Source: MED-G105 sp038522945 (GTDB lineage: Bacteria; Pseudomonadota; Alphaproteobacteria; Caulobacterales; Parvularculaceae). From it: a stretch of 64,000 nt of DNA. The position numbers and the translations under genes were made by a program. Below are positions 33,023-42,122 of this stretch, one piece after another (position 1 is the first letter of the stretch; each line of letters starts with the position of its first letter). Below the pieces are notes generated by a model, which was given only the letters and a program-made list of their open reading frames with translations, ran no database searches and was not told the origin of the DNA. Location of the stretch: the NCBI GenBank assembly GCA_038522945.1, contig JBCBJV010000006.1, positions 62,001-126,000 on the forward strand. The letters are read 5' to 3'.

Positions 33023-34324
33023 TTACTCCGCCGGCTGAACGGCGGCGCCACCAGTTCCGCCAGACACTTCCAAGTTGGAGGTCTTCTTCAGAACCGCCTC
33101 GGAAATCGACTTCGGCAACGACGTTGGTGTTTCCATCAAACCCAGCAGAGGCAAGATCACCAAGAAGAAGGCGAAATAATAGAGGGTCGAGATCTGCGCC
33201 AGGGTCACATAGACCCCTTCGGCAGGCTTTTGACCAAGCCAACCAAGGAAGCAGCAGACGATGACAAAGAGGAAGAACCAAAGCTTCGCAATCGGGCGAT
33301 ACCGCATTGAGCGCACTTTCGACGTGTCGAGCCATGGCAGAACGAAAAGCACCAGGATTGACGAGAACATCGCAATCACGCCGCCAAGCTTGGAAGAGAT
33401 TGGGCCGATATCGAACGTGATGGCCCGCAAAATGGCGTAGAACGGCAGGAAGTACCATTCAGGTACGATATGCGCAGGCGTCGAAAGCGGGTTCGCTTCG
33501 ATATAGTTGTCGGGGTGACCAAGTGAGTTTGGCGCGAAGAAAACGAACGCCGCGAACATCACCATGAAGACCGCAATCGCGAAGCTGTCCTTCACCGTGT
33601 AGTACGGGTGGAAGGGTACCGTGTCTTTAGCAACGCTCTTCACCTCAACGCCAGTAGGGTTGTTGTTACCCGGGACGTGCAGTGCCCAAACGTGAAGGAT
33701 GACAACACCAAAGATCGCAAATGGCATCAGATAATGGAGCGAGAAGAACCGGTTCAAGGTCGCATTACCTACCGTCGGCCCACCCAAGAGCAGCGTCAGA
33801 ATGGAGTCGCCCACTAGCGGAATCGCCGAGAACAGATTGGTGATTACGGTCGCGCCCCAGTAGGACATTTGTCCCCATGGCAGCACGTAGCCCATGAATG
33901 CCGTTGCCATCATGAGGAGGAAGATAATCACGCCAAGGATCCAGAGGACCTCGCGCGGCTCTTTATATGAACCGTAGTAAAGCCCGCGGAACATGTGGAT
34001 ATAGACGGCGATGAAGAACATGGAAGCGCCGTTGGCATGCACATAGCGCATCAACCAACCATAATTCACGTCGCGCATGATGTGCTCCACGCTGTCGAAT
34101 GCATAATCGACATGGGGCGTGTAGTGCATCGCCAGGATAATCCCCGTGAGGATCTGGACAATCAAGCAGACCGCGAGAATGCCGCCGAAAGTGTACCAGT
34201 AGTTCAGGTTCTTTGGCGTCGGGAAATCTACAAACGAATCATGCGCGAGACGCACGATCGGCAGACGCTTGTCGAGCCATTTCTCAACACCGGTCTGTGG
34301 GTCGTAAGTGGATTCATGGGACAT
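33023..34324 (-). CDS. petB: Cytochrome b of the bc1 complex
   Basis: Membrane subunit carrying both b haems and the quinol-oxidising and quinone-reducing sites. 433 aa with eight or more membrane segments. The Qo-site PEWY motif is in IVPEWYFLPFYAILRAI (about residue 275); GYVLPWGQMSYWGATVITNL is the family signature. The haem His pairs lie in the second and fourth helices (MHYTPHVDYAF region, and HYLMPFAIFGVVILHVWALH). It is 15 bases after petA and 69 bases before petC. Confidence 0.97.
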   Translation of the reverse strand: MSHESTYDPQTGVEKWLDKRLPIVRLAHDSFVDFPTPKNLNYWYTFGGILAVCLIVQILTGIILAMHYTPHVDYAFDSVEHIMRDVNYGWLMRYVHANGASMFFIAVYIHMFRGLYYGSYKEPREVLWILGVIIFLLMMATAFMGYVLPWGQMSYWGATVITNLFSAIPLVGDSILTLLLGGPTVGNATLNRFFSLHYLMPFAIFGVVILHVWALHVPGNNNPTGVEVKSVAKDTVPFHPYYTVKDSFAIAVFMVMFAAFVFFAPNSLGHPDNYIEANPLSTPAHIVPEWYFLPFYAILRAITFDIGPISSKLGGVIAMFSSILVLFVLPWLDTSKVRSMRYRPIAKLWFFLFVIVCCFLGWLGQKPAEGVYVTLAQISTLYYFAFFLVILPLLGLMETPTSLPKSISEAVLKKTSNLEVSGGTGGAAVQPAE

Positions 34325-34339
34325 GTGGGGTGTCTCCTC

Positions 34340-34933
34340 TTATCCGATTTTGATCGTTGTATCTGAAAGGAACTGGTATGGCGGCACCAGAAGGTTCTCC
34401 GGCGCTGGCCCTTTGCGGATCCGACCGGCAATATCGTAGTGTGAGCCGTGACATGGGCAGAACCAGCCATCGTAGTCGCCCTTGACTTCACCTTGAGCGG
34501 TCCCGAGAGGGATGCAACCCAGGTGAGTGCAGACGCCGACAATCACGAGCCACTCTGGACGCGCTTGTTGGTCAAAGGATGTTGAACGCGCATTATCGGT
34601 CGCGTCTGCATTCGGGAGGTTTTCATTCCGAGAGGCTTTGTCTTTAAGCTCGCTGAGCGGCGTCAGTTCTGCCGCTTCGATTTCAGCGGCGGTGCGGCGG
34701 CGAATAAAGACTGGCTTACCCTGCCACATAACTTTAATGGCCTGGCCAACTTCGATTGCGGAGAGGTCGACTTCCTTCGTCGAAAGCGCCCGCACCGATG
34801 CATCGGGATTCATCTGATGAACGAGCGGCACGACGACCCCGGCCGCGCCAACAGCCGCTACCGACCCGGCAAGTAGATGGATAAAATCGCGACGCGATGG
34901 CTCTTGTTCTTCAATCTCAGTAGTGGTTGTCAT
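34340..34933 (-). CDS. petA: Rieske iron-sulfur subunit of the bc1 complex
   Basis: 197 aa from ATG 34933, with AGGAG nine bases before it; the longer frame to 35029 is an upstream artefact. A twin-arginine signal-anchor SRRDFIHLLAG begins at about residue 13, so the folded domain is Tat-exported and stays tethered. The 2Fe-2S ligands are in CTHLGC (about 132-137) and CPCHGSHYD (about 154-162), the standard Cys-His pairs. First gene of the operon; divergent from trmL, so the petABC promoter should lie in 34934-35097. Confidence 0.97.
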   Translation of the reverse strand: MTTTTEIEEQEPSRRDFIHLLAGSVAAVGAAGVVVPLVHQMNPDASVRALSTKEVDLSAIEVGQAIKVMWQGKPVFIRRRTAAEIEAAELTPLSELKDKASRNENLPNADATDNARSTSFDQQARPEWLVIVGVCTHLGCIPLGTAQGEVKGDYDGWFCPCHGSHYDIAGRIRKGPAPENLLVPPYQFLSDTTIKIG

Positions 34934-35097
34934 GCCACGTGTCTCCTGCGGTTCGCCGCTGAAATCCGTATGCTCTATATACTTAAGAACCCCGCAGATG
35001 GTCTGCGGCATATCATACGGATCGTTCAAATTTCCGCGTGTGTACGCCCATGCGTTGCTCGCAATAATGCGGCCTAGCGTCGCGAAGAGAAAGCATC

Positions 35098-35586
35098 ATG
35101 CGGCTCGTTCTTTTTTGTCCCGAAATCGCCCAGAACGCTGGTGCGGCGACCCGTGCGGCAGCCTGTTTCGGCGCCGAGTTACACATTATCGAACCTTGTG
35201 GTTTTCCCCTGGATGCCAAGGGGTTCAAGCGCACCGCGATGGACTATGGCCTGCTGGCACCGCCAACCGTCCACTCAAGTTGGCAGGCATTTGATACCCA
35301 CCGGCATGAGAGCCCCGGAAGGCTGGTCCTGATGACCACTAAAGCCAGTGAAAGCCTCTGGGCGAGCCAACTCACACCGAATGATTACATATTCATCGGC
35401 CGGGAAAGCGCGGGCGTCCCTGACTGGCTTCACGAACGTGTCGATCTCCGAGTGCGTATCCCGATCTCCGAAGGCGCGCGGTCCCTCAATGCAGCCACGA
35501 CAGCGGCGATCGCCCTCGCCGAAGCACGCCGCCAGCAAGCAACCATGGTCCTTGCTGCCAAAACCCAGGGACAAGACGCCGAGTGA
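35098..35586 (+). CDS. trmL: tRNA (cytidine/uridine-34 2'-O)-methyltransferase TrmL
   Basis: SPOUT-class methyltransferase that modifies the wobble base of leucine tRNAs. 162 aa, normal for TrmL/YibK. Motif 1 PEIAQNAGAATRAAACFG is N-terminal, motif 2 is in YIFIGRESAGVPDWLHE (about residue 98) and motif 3 in IPISEGARSLNAATTAAIALAEA, which forms the knotted SAM site. Divergent from the bc1 operon and followed by hemF after about 200 bases. That spacer shows a weak ORF only. Confidence 0.93.
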   Translation: MRLVLFCPEIAQNAGAATRAAACFGAELHIIEPCGFPLDAKGFKRTAMDYGLLAPPTVHSSWQAFDTHRHESPGRLVLMTTKASESLWASQLTPNDYIFIGRESAGVPDWLHERVDLRVRIPISEGARSLNAATTAAIALAEARRQQATMVLAAKTQGQDAE

Positions 35587-35789
35587 TGGGTCCACCGATA
35601 CTTCAGCCGTCAATCAGTGCAGTCCATGGCGATCGTCAAGCTGGGTTTACAACTGCAACCAAGCCCGCTTCTATGCCGCCAGTTTACCTTCCTTGGGGAC
35701 GAGTGGTGCCAACCGGCGACCAGCGGCAATTCAATGGCTCTGACAAAGCGACTAGCCGAGATCCAAGTGACCTTGAAGAGTGACAAACC

Positions 35790-36698
35790 ATGAGCGACGA
35801 CCTCAATCCCGAGCTACTGGCAGACCGCAAAGCCACCGCGAAAGCATGGTTTGAAAATCTGCAGGACGAGCTCATCGCTGCCTTTGAAGGGCTCGAAGAT
35901 CGTGCCGGCCCTCTTTATGCGGACCACGCGCCGGGCCGGTTTGAGAAAAAGCCCTGGCGGCGCGGGGACGGCTCAAAAGACCAAGGCGGAGGCACCATGG
36001 CGCTCATGCATGGGCGCGTCCTGGAGAAGGTTGGCGTTCACACATCCACCGTCCACGGAGAGTTTTCCGAGGAGTTTCGCCACCAGATCCCTGGGGCAGA
36101 CGAAGACCCTCGGTTTTGGGCGTCCGGGATTTCACTGATTGCTCACTCGCAAAATCCCCATGTCCCTGCCGCGCACATGAACACCCGGATGATTGTCACG
36201 ACAAAGCTATGGTTTGGTGGCGGCGGCGATCTAAATCCGATGCTGGACCGGAACCGCGCGGACGTCGACCATGAGGATGCCCATGACGATACGCGCGACT
36301 TCCATGGCGCCTTCAAGGCCGCATGCGACACTCACGACGCAGATTATTATCCCAAATTCAAAAAGTGGTGTGATGAGTATTTCTACCTGCCCCATCGCAA
36401 TGAACCGCGCGGCGTTGGCGGGATCTTTTACGACCGTCACAATACGGGCGATTGGGACCGCGACTTCAACTTCACCCAGGATGTCGGCAAAGCATTCCTG
36501 AAAATCTATCCTGAACTCATCGCCAAACGGATGGATCAACCGTGGACCGACGAGGACAAAGAAGAACAGTATATCCGGCGCGGTCGGTATGCAGAGTATA
36601 ATCTGCTCTATGATCGCGGCACCACTTTCGGCCTGAAAACCGGTGGCAATGTGGAGGCGATCTTGTCCTCGTTGCCGCCGCTCGCGAAATGGCCCTAA
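35790..36698 (+). CDS. hemF: Oxygen-dependent coproporphyrinogen III oxidase
   Basis: Converts coproporphyrinogen III to protoporphyrinogen IX with O2 in haem synthesis. 302 aa, E. coli HemF size. Family blocks are HVPAAHMNTRMIV (about residue 128), WFGGGGDLNP (about 145) and PRGVGGIFYD (about 208), ending with GLKTGGNVEAILSSLPPLAKW. The start has GAAGAG upstream. An oxygen-dependent haem enzyme fits an aerobic, bc1-containing cell; the haem-containing bc1 genes are close by. Confidence 0.97.
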   Translation: MSDDLNPELLADRKATAKAWFENLQDELIAAFEGLEDRAGPLYADHAPGRFEKKPWRRGDGSKDQGGGTMALMHGRVLEKVGVHTSTVHGEFSEEFRHQIPGADEDPRFWASGISLIAHSQNPHVPAAHMNTRMIVTTKLWFGGGGDLNPMLDRNRADVDHEDAHDDTRDFHGAFKAACDTHDADYYPKFKKWCDEYFYLPHRNEPRGVGGIFYDRHNTGDWDRDFNFTQDVGKAFLKIYPELIAKRMDQPWTDEDKEEQYIRRGRYAEYNLLYDRGTTFGLKTGGNVEAILSSLPPLAKWP

Positions 36699-36747
36699 GT
36701 TCCCATCTTATCAGAAGCGTCCCGGGATAAATTCCGAATAGTCTGGA

Positions 36748-37599
36748 CTAACTTAGCCGATCAATCAGCCGACCGGCCAATGCCTTGACCCGGTCGCTGA
36801 TATCCGACCGTGCGAGAAGAGAAGCTGGCGCGCCGACGCCACGCAAGCGACGGTTGGCAAGGAAAATGCGGCGCTCCCGGTCGGTCTCTTCACTACGCCA
36901 GGTGACGCTCAAAGAGATTGAAATCTCCGACCCGTTCTGTACCCAATGAGGCATTTTTACCGGCACAAAGAGCGCGTCACCCGGGCCCAAATCGAAGCGT
37001 TGCCCTTTTTCTGAAAACCTTGCCTCATCAAACGCCAGATTCTTTTTGCCGTCCACGTAGAAGTCTTCTTGATCCCGCTCGCTCATGATCTCGGGATCAT
37101 TTGCAGGAAAGACATAGAATGATTTGCGCCCTTCGATCTGCAACAGAATGTTGTATTCGGGATCAACATGGAAAGGCGTTACGCCATTCGGCGAGGTAAT
37201 GAAGAAAAACCCGTCATGCATATAAGTGCGCCCTGACGGGATCGCCTCCGCGATGCCGCTTTCTTCAATGCAATGGTCAAGGAGGGCTTTGTACTCGGGG
37301 TCATGCTGGAACGACCTGATGGCGGCCCATGATTGACGCTCGCCCATGGTCCTGATCGTATCAACGAACGAAAGTCCTGTACCCGGAATTTTTTCTTCGT
37401 CAGGCTGGCTCTTGTCGATATCGCTAGCACTATATTCATGGCACGGATTACCAGGCAACCGCCCTGCCAGCTCAATCAATTGCGGCAATGCCAGCCGTCG
37501 ATCTCCAGATAGTGAATGACGCACCTTAACGGGCCGGTTGGGAAATGCATTGGCCATTGCCAACCGATCGGCATCTGCAAAAACTGGAGGCTGGGTCAT
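36748..37599 (-). CDS. Cupin-like (JmjC-related) protein
   Basis: Likely Fe(II)/2-oxoglutarate-dependent hydroxylase-like protein of the Cupin_8 group, 283 aa. Metal ligands HxD are in TPFHVDPEYN at about residue 142, and the distal His is in KMPHWVQNG (about 218). The FYVFPANDPE and LGPGDALFVPVKMPHW strands are typical cupin edges. The target residue or small molecule is unknown. Its start overlaps the stop of the upstream GNAT gene by 4 bases, so the two are translated as a pair. Confidence 0.82.
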   Translation of the reverse strand: MTQPPVFADADRLAMANAFPNRPVKVRHSLSGDRRLALPQLIELAGRLPGNPCHEYSASDIDKSQPDEEKIPGTGLSFVDTIRTMGERQSWAAIRSFQHDPEYKALLDHCIEESGIAEAIPSGRTYMHDGFFFITSPNGVTPFHVDPEYNILLQIEGRKSFYVFPANDPEIMSERDQEDFYVDGKKNLAFDEARFSEKGQRFDLGPGDALFVPVKMPHWVQNGSEISISLSVTWRSEETDRERRIFLANRRLRGVGAPASLLARSDISDRVKALAGRLIDRLS

Positions 37600-38744
37600 A
37601 CCACGCCCCGTAGATATCGCCGCTTAATCTCGAGCGCGATTAGAGCCACCCGGAGCTTTGCCGCGGCAAGAATCCGGCGCTTTCCAACAACCACCTCGGC
37701 AATTGTCTTCCGCCCACCCCAGATCCGATCTAAAAACTCCGCCTCCTTGCTGACGCAAGAATCGATACTGTTGATGGCATTCTGGGTAAGGAATGAATCC
37801 GTTGATATGACATCAAGGAGGCTACCCGGAGAATAATCCCGATACTTAGCATCGAATGCCGCCTTAAAAGCAAAAGCGTCATCTCCACTTTTGACGTCGA
37901 CTGACATGGCGATCGTCAAGTCATCTAGTTTCATCCGCCACCATCTCAGGCGCCCCTGCTCACCCAATTCGCGGGTCATTTGGCGAAAGAACGCCATCTC
38001 TTCAGGGGACTGCGCCATGGAAGTGCCGTAGACACCCTTCCAGCTGCGCAGTTCAAGATCTAGAAAGTCTTCCGTCCACGCGGCAATTTGCGTTTTATCG
38101 GCGAGTTGCTCCACGGCGGTCGTGCCCCGGGCTTCCAGTCGGGCCCGTTTGCGCCGAATGGACTTGCGCCGAGACGACGACAAACGTTCCAGGATTGATT
38201 CGCCATACGTGGTAGTGTCCGTCGCCCCTCCGGTTGCCTCGTCACTCCCCTTTTTCTCGCAAACGGGACGATCAAAACGGTTGATGATGTGGCAAATCCG
38301 ATTTTGGCGCCCGGCCAGGGTCATCATCGCCTGGCACACAGGACCGTTCTCATGCTGCTGCGGCATTTTCAGGAAGTCGACGGAGGAGCCGGAACTGTCC
38401 AGCCACGAAAACAAAGCTTCGGCGAATGCCTGTTCGCTTCCGACACGCACCAAAGGTACCCCGAGAAACTGATGCCGGTGGGCAAAAACTTGAGCAAAAG
38501 CGAGCGGCAGGCGCACGAAGCTCCGAGCAAGACCAAGGATCATCAAGCCATCAAGTCGACCGGACGCATGACGGACCGTCAGAATCTGAGGGCGTCCTCC
38601 ATCTGGAAAAAGCGAAATTGCGGCCAGAACAAAACCCGGCTCGATGAACGGATTGGGTTCAATCGCTGACCCGGCTAGGTCGGCCCATTCATGGTAGAGC
38701 GTTTTGATGGACCTAGCGGATAAGGGCAAGGGAACCACGCTCAT
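37596..38744 (-). CDS. GNAT protein of the CelD/BcsL (Acetyltransf_6) group
   Basis: 382 aa from ATG 38744, with a G-rich GAGGGGG just upstream; the frame is open to 38945. The N-terminal part has the EPNPFIEPGFV block. The central SSSRRKSIRRKRARLE helix and the GNAT core ELRSWKGVYGTSM through AFAFKAAFDAKYRDYSPGSLLDV match the BcsL/CelD family linked to polysaccharide or cellulose modification. It is a paralogue in fold of the FemAB-like protein at 42-43 kb. Coupled to the cupin-like gene; the pair may modify a shared sugar or peptide substrate (inference). Confidence 0.8.
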   Translation of the reverse strand: MSVVPLPLSARSIKTLYHEWADLAGSAIEPNPFIEPGFVLAAISLFPDGGRPQILTVRHASGRLDGLMILGLARSFVRLPLAFAQVFAHRHQFLGVPLVRVGSEQAFAEALFSWLDSSGSSVDFLKMPQQHENGPVCQAMMTLAGRQNRICHIINRFDRPVCEKKGSDEATGGATDTTTYGESILERLSSSRRKSIRRKRARLEARGTTAVEQLADKTQIAAWTEDFLDLELRSWKGVYGTSMAQSPEEMAFFRQMTRELGEQGRLRWWRMKLDDLTIAMSVDVKSGDDAFAFKAAFDAKYRDYSPGSLLDVISTDSFLTQNAINSIDSCVSKEAEFLDRIWGGRKTIAEVVVGKRRILAAAKLRVALIALEIKRRYLRGVV

Positions 38745-38991
38745 TGCCCCCTCACTTGCGGTTGTTTCCTGCGGATTGTCATTTTCCGCAACGACGGTCG
38801 TTGACGCGCCGCAATTTGCAAACCTGCTTCCTCTCAAATCGTGCATGACCAACCCCGGGGTATCGTTAAAGGTTTGGTTTGCAAGCCCCATGCAACTTGG
38901 CATGCCCAAAGTTTGGAACGAACTTTGGTAAACTAGGCGATCCATCTGGCAACCAATGCCGATCTGCTGTTGCCGACCTCATCGATCACAA

Positions 38992-39023
38992 AAAAGGCGC
39001 ACCTTAAGAAAGGTGCGCCTTTT
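38992..39023 (-). terminator. Strong intrinsic terminator
   Basis: A 14-base perfect stem, AAAAGGCGCACCTT (38992-39005) with AAGGTGCGCCTTTT (39010-39023), and a 4-base loop. Reading the minus strand, the stem runs into six T. It lies 52 bases beyond the stop of the membrane-protein gene at 39076 and isolates it from the GNAT gene. The rest of the 331-base gap 38745-39075 shows no further feature. Confidence 0.88.
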
Positions 39024-39075
39024 CGGTTTCCTCCCGTTGTCTCGGAAACCAGCGGTCAGTCTTTTTTTCTTTGAG

Positions 39076-39540
39076 TTATCGACCGCGCATTCCGGCAAGG
39101 CCGGAAATCAATGTGAGCAAACCGGTACCGCCGGCGAGATAGGAGCCCCACTTAACTCCTTCGATGCCTTCGTCCGAGCCCATCTGAGAAAAGACGTAAA
39201 AGCCGATTGCTGCGATGACTACCACACCAGCAAATGTGGTAATGGCACTCGTCAGTCGGCCGATAACCGGCAACAACCCAAGGACGCCTAAAATCGCTGC
39301 AACGGCGGAAACAAACACCGCGGCGAAGATTGCAAGACCCTTAGTCCCCCCTTTGGGCTCGCATTCACCGGTGATTGAAAAGTTCTGGCCAATCCAGCAA
39401 TCGACCGTATTTGAGATATAGTCATTACCAGAAAGCGTCACCACACCGTCTGTGATATCTGAGCCTTCGACCTGATCGCCAAAAATCGGTGCGAATAACA
39501 ACACTGCGATGACGGCGAGCGGTAAGATAATCCGAATCAT
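39076..39540 (-). CDS. Membrane protein of unknown function (154 aa)
   Basis: Not recognised. The N-terminal hydrophobic segment (IILPLAVIAVLLFAPIFG) is a signal or anchor, followed by an exported loop of about 45 residues with two Cys (VDCWIGQNFSITGECEPKGG), probably a disulfide. Then come three close membrane spans: LAIFAAVFVSAVAAILGVLG, TTFAGVVVIAAIGFYVF and GSYLAGGTGLLTLISGLAG. It is monocistronic: a strong terminator follows and the nitrilase gene is divergent. Confidence 0.65.
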   Translation of the reverse strand: MIRIILPLAVIAVLLFAPIFGDQVEGSDITDGVVTLSGNDYISNTVDCWIGQNFSITGECEPKGGTKGLAIFAAVFVSAVAAILGVLGLLPVIGRLTSAITTFAGVVVIAAIGFYVFSQMGSDEGIEGVKWGSYLAGGTGLLTLISGLAGMRGR

Positions 39541-39766
39541 TCAGACCCCCGTTAACCCTGCTTACGATGTTCGGACAATAACCTCCTGTTATTGTGAAGC
39601 CAAGCGGCTAGCGGGCAACACTGACAATGGAATAGTCAATCAGTCGGGCAAACAAGCCACCAAATCTCTTGTGCAGCGCACCAATTGCTCAGTTGTGGGC
39701 GTCTTTTCCGGTAAGTCCGGTCCACTTAGAGATCCGACGGATCGCAGGTATTCAAAGGTCAACCAT

Positions 39767-40804
39767 ATGTCTGATTCAAATCCAGCTGCCCACTCGGCCA
39801 CTGCTAGCGACAAATCACATTTTAAGCTCGCCGCGATCCAGGCCGCCTCGGTCCTGTTCGACAAGGACGCCTCTACGGAAAAAGCCTGCGGGTTGATCGA
39901 TGAGGCGGGCCGCGAGGGCGCTGACATCGTTGCCTTCGGGGAGACCTGGTTGCCAGGTTATCCGTTTTGGGTGGAAGGCGGCGTTGTTGACCTCACTTGG
40001 GAGGCGAGCGCTGTCTATCTGGAAAACGCGGTACGCCTTGACGGACCGGAGCTTGCCGCTCTGTGCGATGCGGCCAAGAGAGCGGGCACGGATGTTGTCA
40101 TTGGTGTTGCGGAAAAAGATCCCGACACAGAAGGAACAGCCTACTGTACGGCGGTCACCATCGGCCGCGAAGGTAAGGTTCTTAATCGCCACCGAAAACT
40201 GAAACCGACCCATGCGGAGCGGATCATTTGGGGGGATGGCGATGGGGCCGGCCTGCGAACCATCCCTCGCCACTACGGCAGAATAAGCGCGCTCAATTGT
40301 TGGGAACACCAGATGATGCTGCCCGGCTACGCCCTTGCGGCCCAGGGGACCCAAGTTCATTGCGCCCTTTGGCCAGGATGGGAAAAAACACCGCGTCCGG
40401 AGGAATACTGTTGGGCTCGACAACACTTGTTGTCCCGTGCCTTCGCCAGCCAAAGCGCCAGCTATGTGATCTGCGCCGCGGGTTTGCGTCTGGCGGAACA
40501 TATTCCTGACCTGTGGAAGCCTTTAGGCGTGTGGGAGCACACTGGTCATTCTGTGATCATTGATCCGCGCGGCGAGATCATTGCTGGCCCCCTTGAAGGC
40601 GAAGGCATTCTCTATGCGGAAGGCAATCATGATATCATCCGTGCGGCAAAAGCTGCCTGTGATATCGCCGGGCACTATTCTCGCCCCGATGTGTTTGAGT
40701 TCCATGTGGATCGGGGCCCCAGGCAAACGATGACCACCTTTGATGGCAACAGTTTTGTCGATCTGGGGGCTGATTTACCGACGGAAGAGTTTGCTGGAGT
40801 GTGA
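39767..40804 (+). CDS. Nitrilase
   Basis: 345 aa from ATG 39767 (AAAGG upstream; the open frame runs back to 39509 without support). The triad is Glu in GETWLPGYPFW (about residue 59), Lys in HRKLKPTHAERIIWG (about 145) and Cys in ALNCWEHQMMLPGY (about 178). The CWEH context and the length mark true nitrilases or cyanide dihydratases, which hydrolyse nitriles to acids, rather than amidases. Substrate class not determinable. It is convergent with the exopolysaccharide operon; no nitrile-related neighbours are visible. Confidence 0.9.
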   Translation: MSDSNPAAHSATASDKSHFKLAAIQAASVLFDKDASTEKACGLIDEAGREGADIVAFGETWLPGYPFWVEGGVVDLTWEASAVYLENAVRLDGPELAALCDAAKRAGTDVVIGVAEKDPDTEGTAYCTAVTIGREGKVLNRHRKLKPTHAERIIWGDGDGAGLRTIPRHYGRISALNCWEHQMMLPGYALAAQGTQVHCALWPGWEKTPRPEEYCWARQHLLSRAFASQSASYVICAAGLRLAEHIPDLWKPLGVWEHTGHSVIIDPRGEIIAGPLEGEGILYAEGNHDIIRAAKAACDIAGHYSRPDVFEFHVDRGPRQTMTTFDGNSFVDLGADLPTEEFAGV

Positions 40805-40857
40805 CGCCCCAAAAGGCAACACAAAGAAAAGCGACCGGTTGTTGATTTCTTGCAGGG

Positions 40858-42114
40858 TCATTCTCCGGCCACTTTTTTGTCTTGATCCGATGCGCGCCGG
40901 CTATCAATCAAGCCAAGACCTATCAGCTCATCGGCAAAGCGCCCCAATTGTTGATCCCATTGAAACTGATTGACCATCAGTGCACGGCCTTCGCGTACAA
41001 GGCGAGACCGTTCATCGGGATTGGCCAATAGCGCCGTTACGGCGTTGACAAAGTCTTCTGCGGCGTCAGCCAGCATAAAGTGCGTCGGCGACGACATCTC
41101 AATTCCTGTCGCGGCGCCACTCGTCGCGACCACCGGGACGCCCGAGGCCATTGCTTCCAGAACTTTGTTCTGAACGCCGCGGGCAATACGCATGGGGGCA
41201 ATCGCGATCTTGGCACCCCACAAATAAGGACGCACGTCGGGCACTCGGCCCGTCACCGATATGTTCTTGCGGCCGTGCAATGCCATCAGCCGCTTGTCCG
41301 GCCTTGACCCCACAATGGCGAACTGCGCTTGCGGCGAGGTTTTCAAAACGAGTGGCCAGACCCGATCAACGAACCAGAGAGCAGCATCCACATTTGCCCA
41401 ATAGTCCATGGCACCGGTAAACACGATATCCGGTCCGGGAGGGGTCGCCATATTTTCTCGCGGTGAGAAAAACGCCGTATCAACCCCATTGCCAAACCAG
41501 GAAACAGGTTTCGGCGCGAGTGATTCCGCCCTCCTGAGGGAGTCAAACACGGCCGCTTCTGCCTTACTAATGGCAAAGGCGCGCGTTGCGTTGTTAATGG
41601 CCCGGGCCTCTGCGAGACGCAGATGCGCCGCCTCGCGACCATAGAACCATCGTGCGAGGCCGCCTTTCTGTTGGGCGTATTCGTCCCATTTTGCGCTGTC
41701 AGCATCGCACAAATCGATCAGACGCGGACGGTTGGCCACTTCAGGTTCGAGATACTGTGCCATCGTGGAAGAGAACGCGATCTCCGCAACAATCGGCCGT
41801 GCCCGGAGGCCTTTGACTTTCTGACGCATCTCGTTGCTGTCATAAATTGCTTCGGACACGGAGCGCCCTTGCAGGAAGGCCCTGGCACCGGAGATTTTGG
41901 GCGGCCGTTTCAGGAGCGTGACGGAGGCCGCGATCTCTTCGAGCGTGCCGCGATGGGCAAAGTCTCTCGGATCATCGACAAAGGCCGCGAGGTGCACGTC
42001 AAAATGCTTGCACAAAAACCGAAGCAGTCGATATGAGCGAATTTTATCGCCCTTGTCTGGGGGATAAGGGATCCGATGGGCCAGAAACAGGATCTCGTGG
42101 CGCGTGTTCGTCAC
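40858..42114 (-). CDS. Glycosyltransferase of the TIGR03087 (XrtA/PEP-CTERM-associated) type
   Basis: GT4-like glycosyltransferase, 418 aa, adding a sugar during exopolysaccharide synthesis at the cytoplasmic membrane face. The start EILFLAHRIPYPPDKGDKIRSYRLLRFL is the characteristic N-terminus of this family. DIVFTGAMDYWANVDAALWF and the donor-site block ARGVQNKVLEAMASGVPVVAT (about 325-345) follow. It is the last gene of the ten-gene minus-strand operon. In typical loci the exosortase gene xrtA comes next; here there are only 53 bases to the convergent nitrilase. Confidence 0.9.
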   Translation of the reverse strand: MTNTRHEILFLAHRIPYPPDKGDKIRSYRLLRFLCKHFDVHLAAFVDDPRDFAHRGTLEEIAASVTLLKRPPKISGARAFLQGRSVSEAIYDSNEMRQKVKGLRARPIVAEIAFSSTMAQYLEPEVANRPRLIDLCDADSAKWDEYAQQKGGLARWFYGREAAHLRLAEARAINNATRAFAISKAEAAVFDSLRRAESLAPKPVSWFGNGVDTAFFSPRENMATPPGPDIVFTGAMDYWANVDAALWFVDRVWPLVLKTSPQAQFAIVGSRPDKRLMALHGRKNISVTGRVPDVRPYLWGAKIAIAPMRIARGVQNKVLEAMASGVPVVATSGAATGIEMSSPTHFMLADAAEDFVNAVTALLANPDERSRLVREGRALMVNQFQWDQQLGRFADELIGLGLIDSRRASDQDKKVAGE

Positions 42115-42122
42115 GTTTCACG

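Noticed and set aside
35586..35783. Possible 65-aa ORF between trmL and hemF
   Set aside because: Open and tightly spaced, but no ribosome site, no recognisable motif and low-complexity composition; I could not tell it from chance.
39815..40501. Minus-strand 228-aa frame inside the nitrilase gene
   Set aside because: The nitrilase frame carries the complete catalytic triad; the antisense frame has none.
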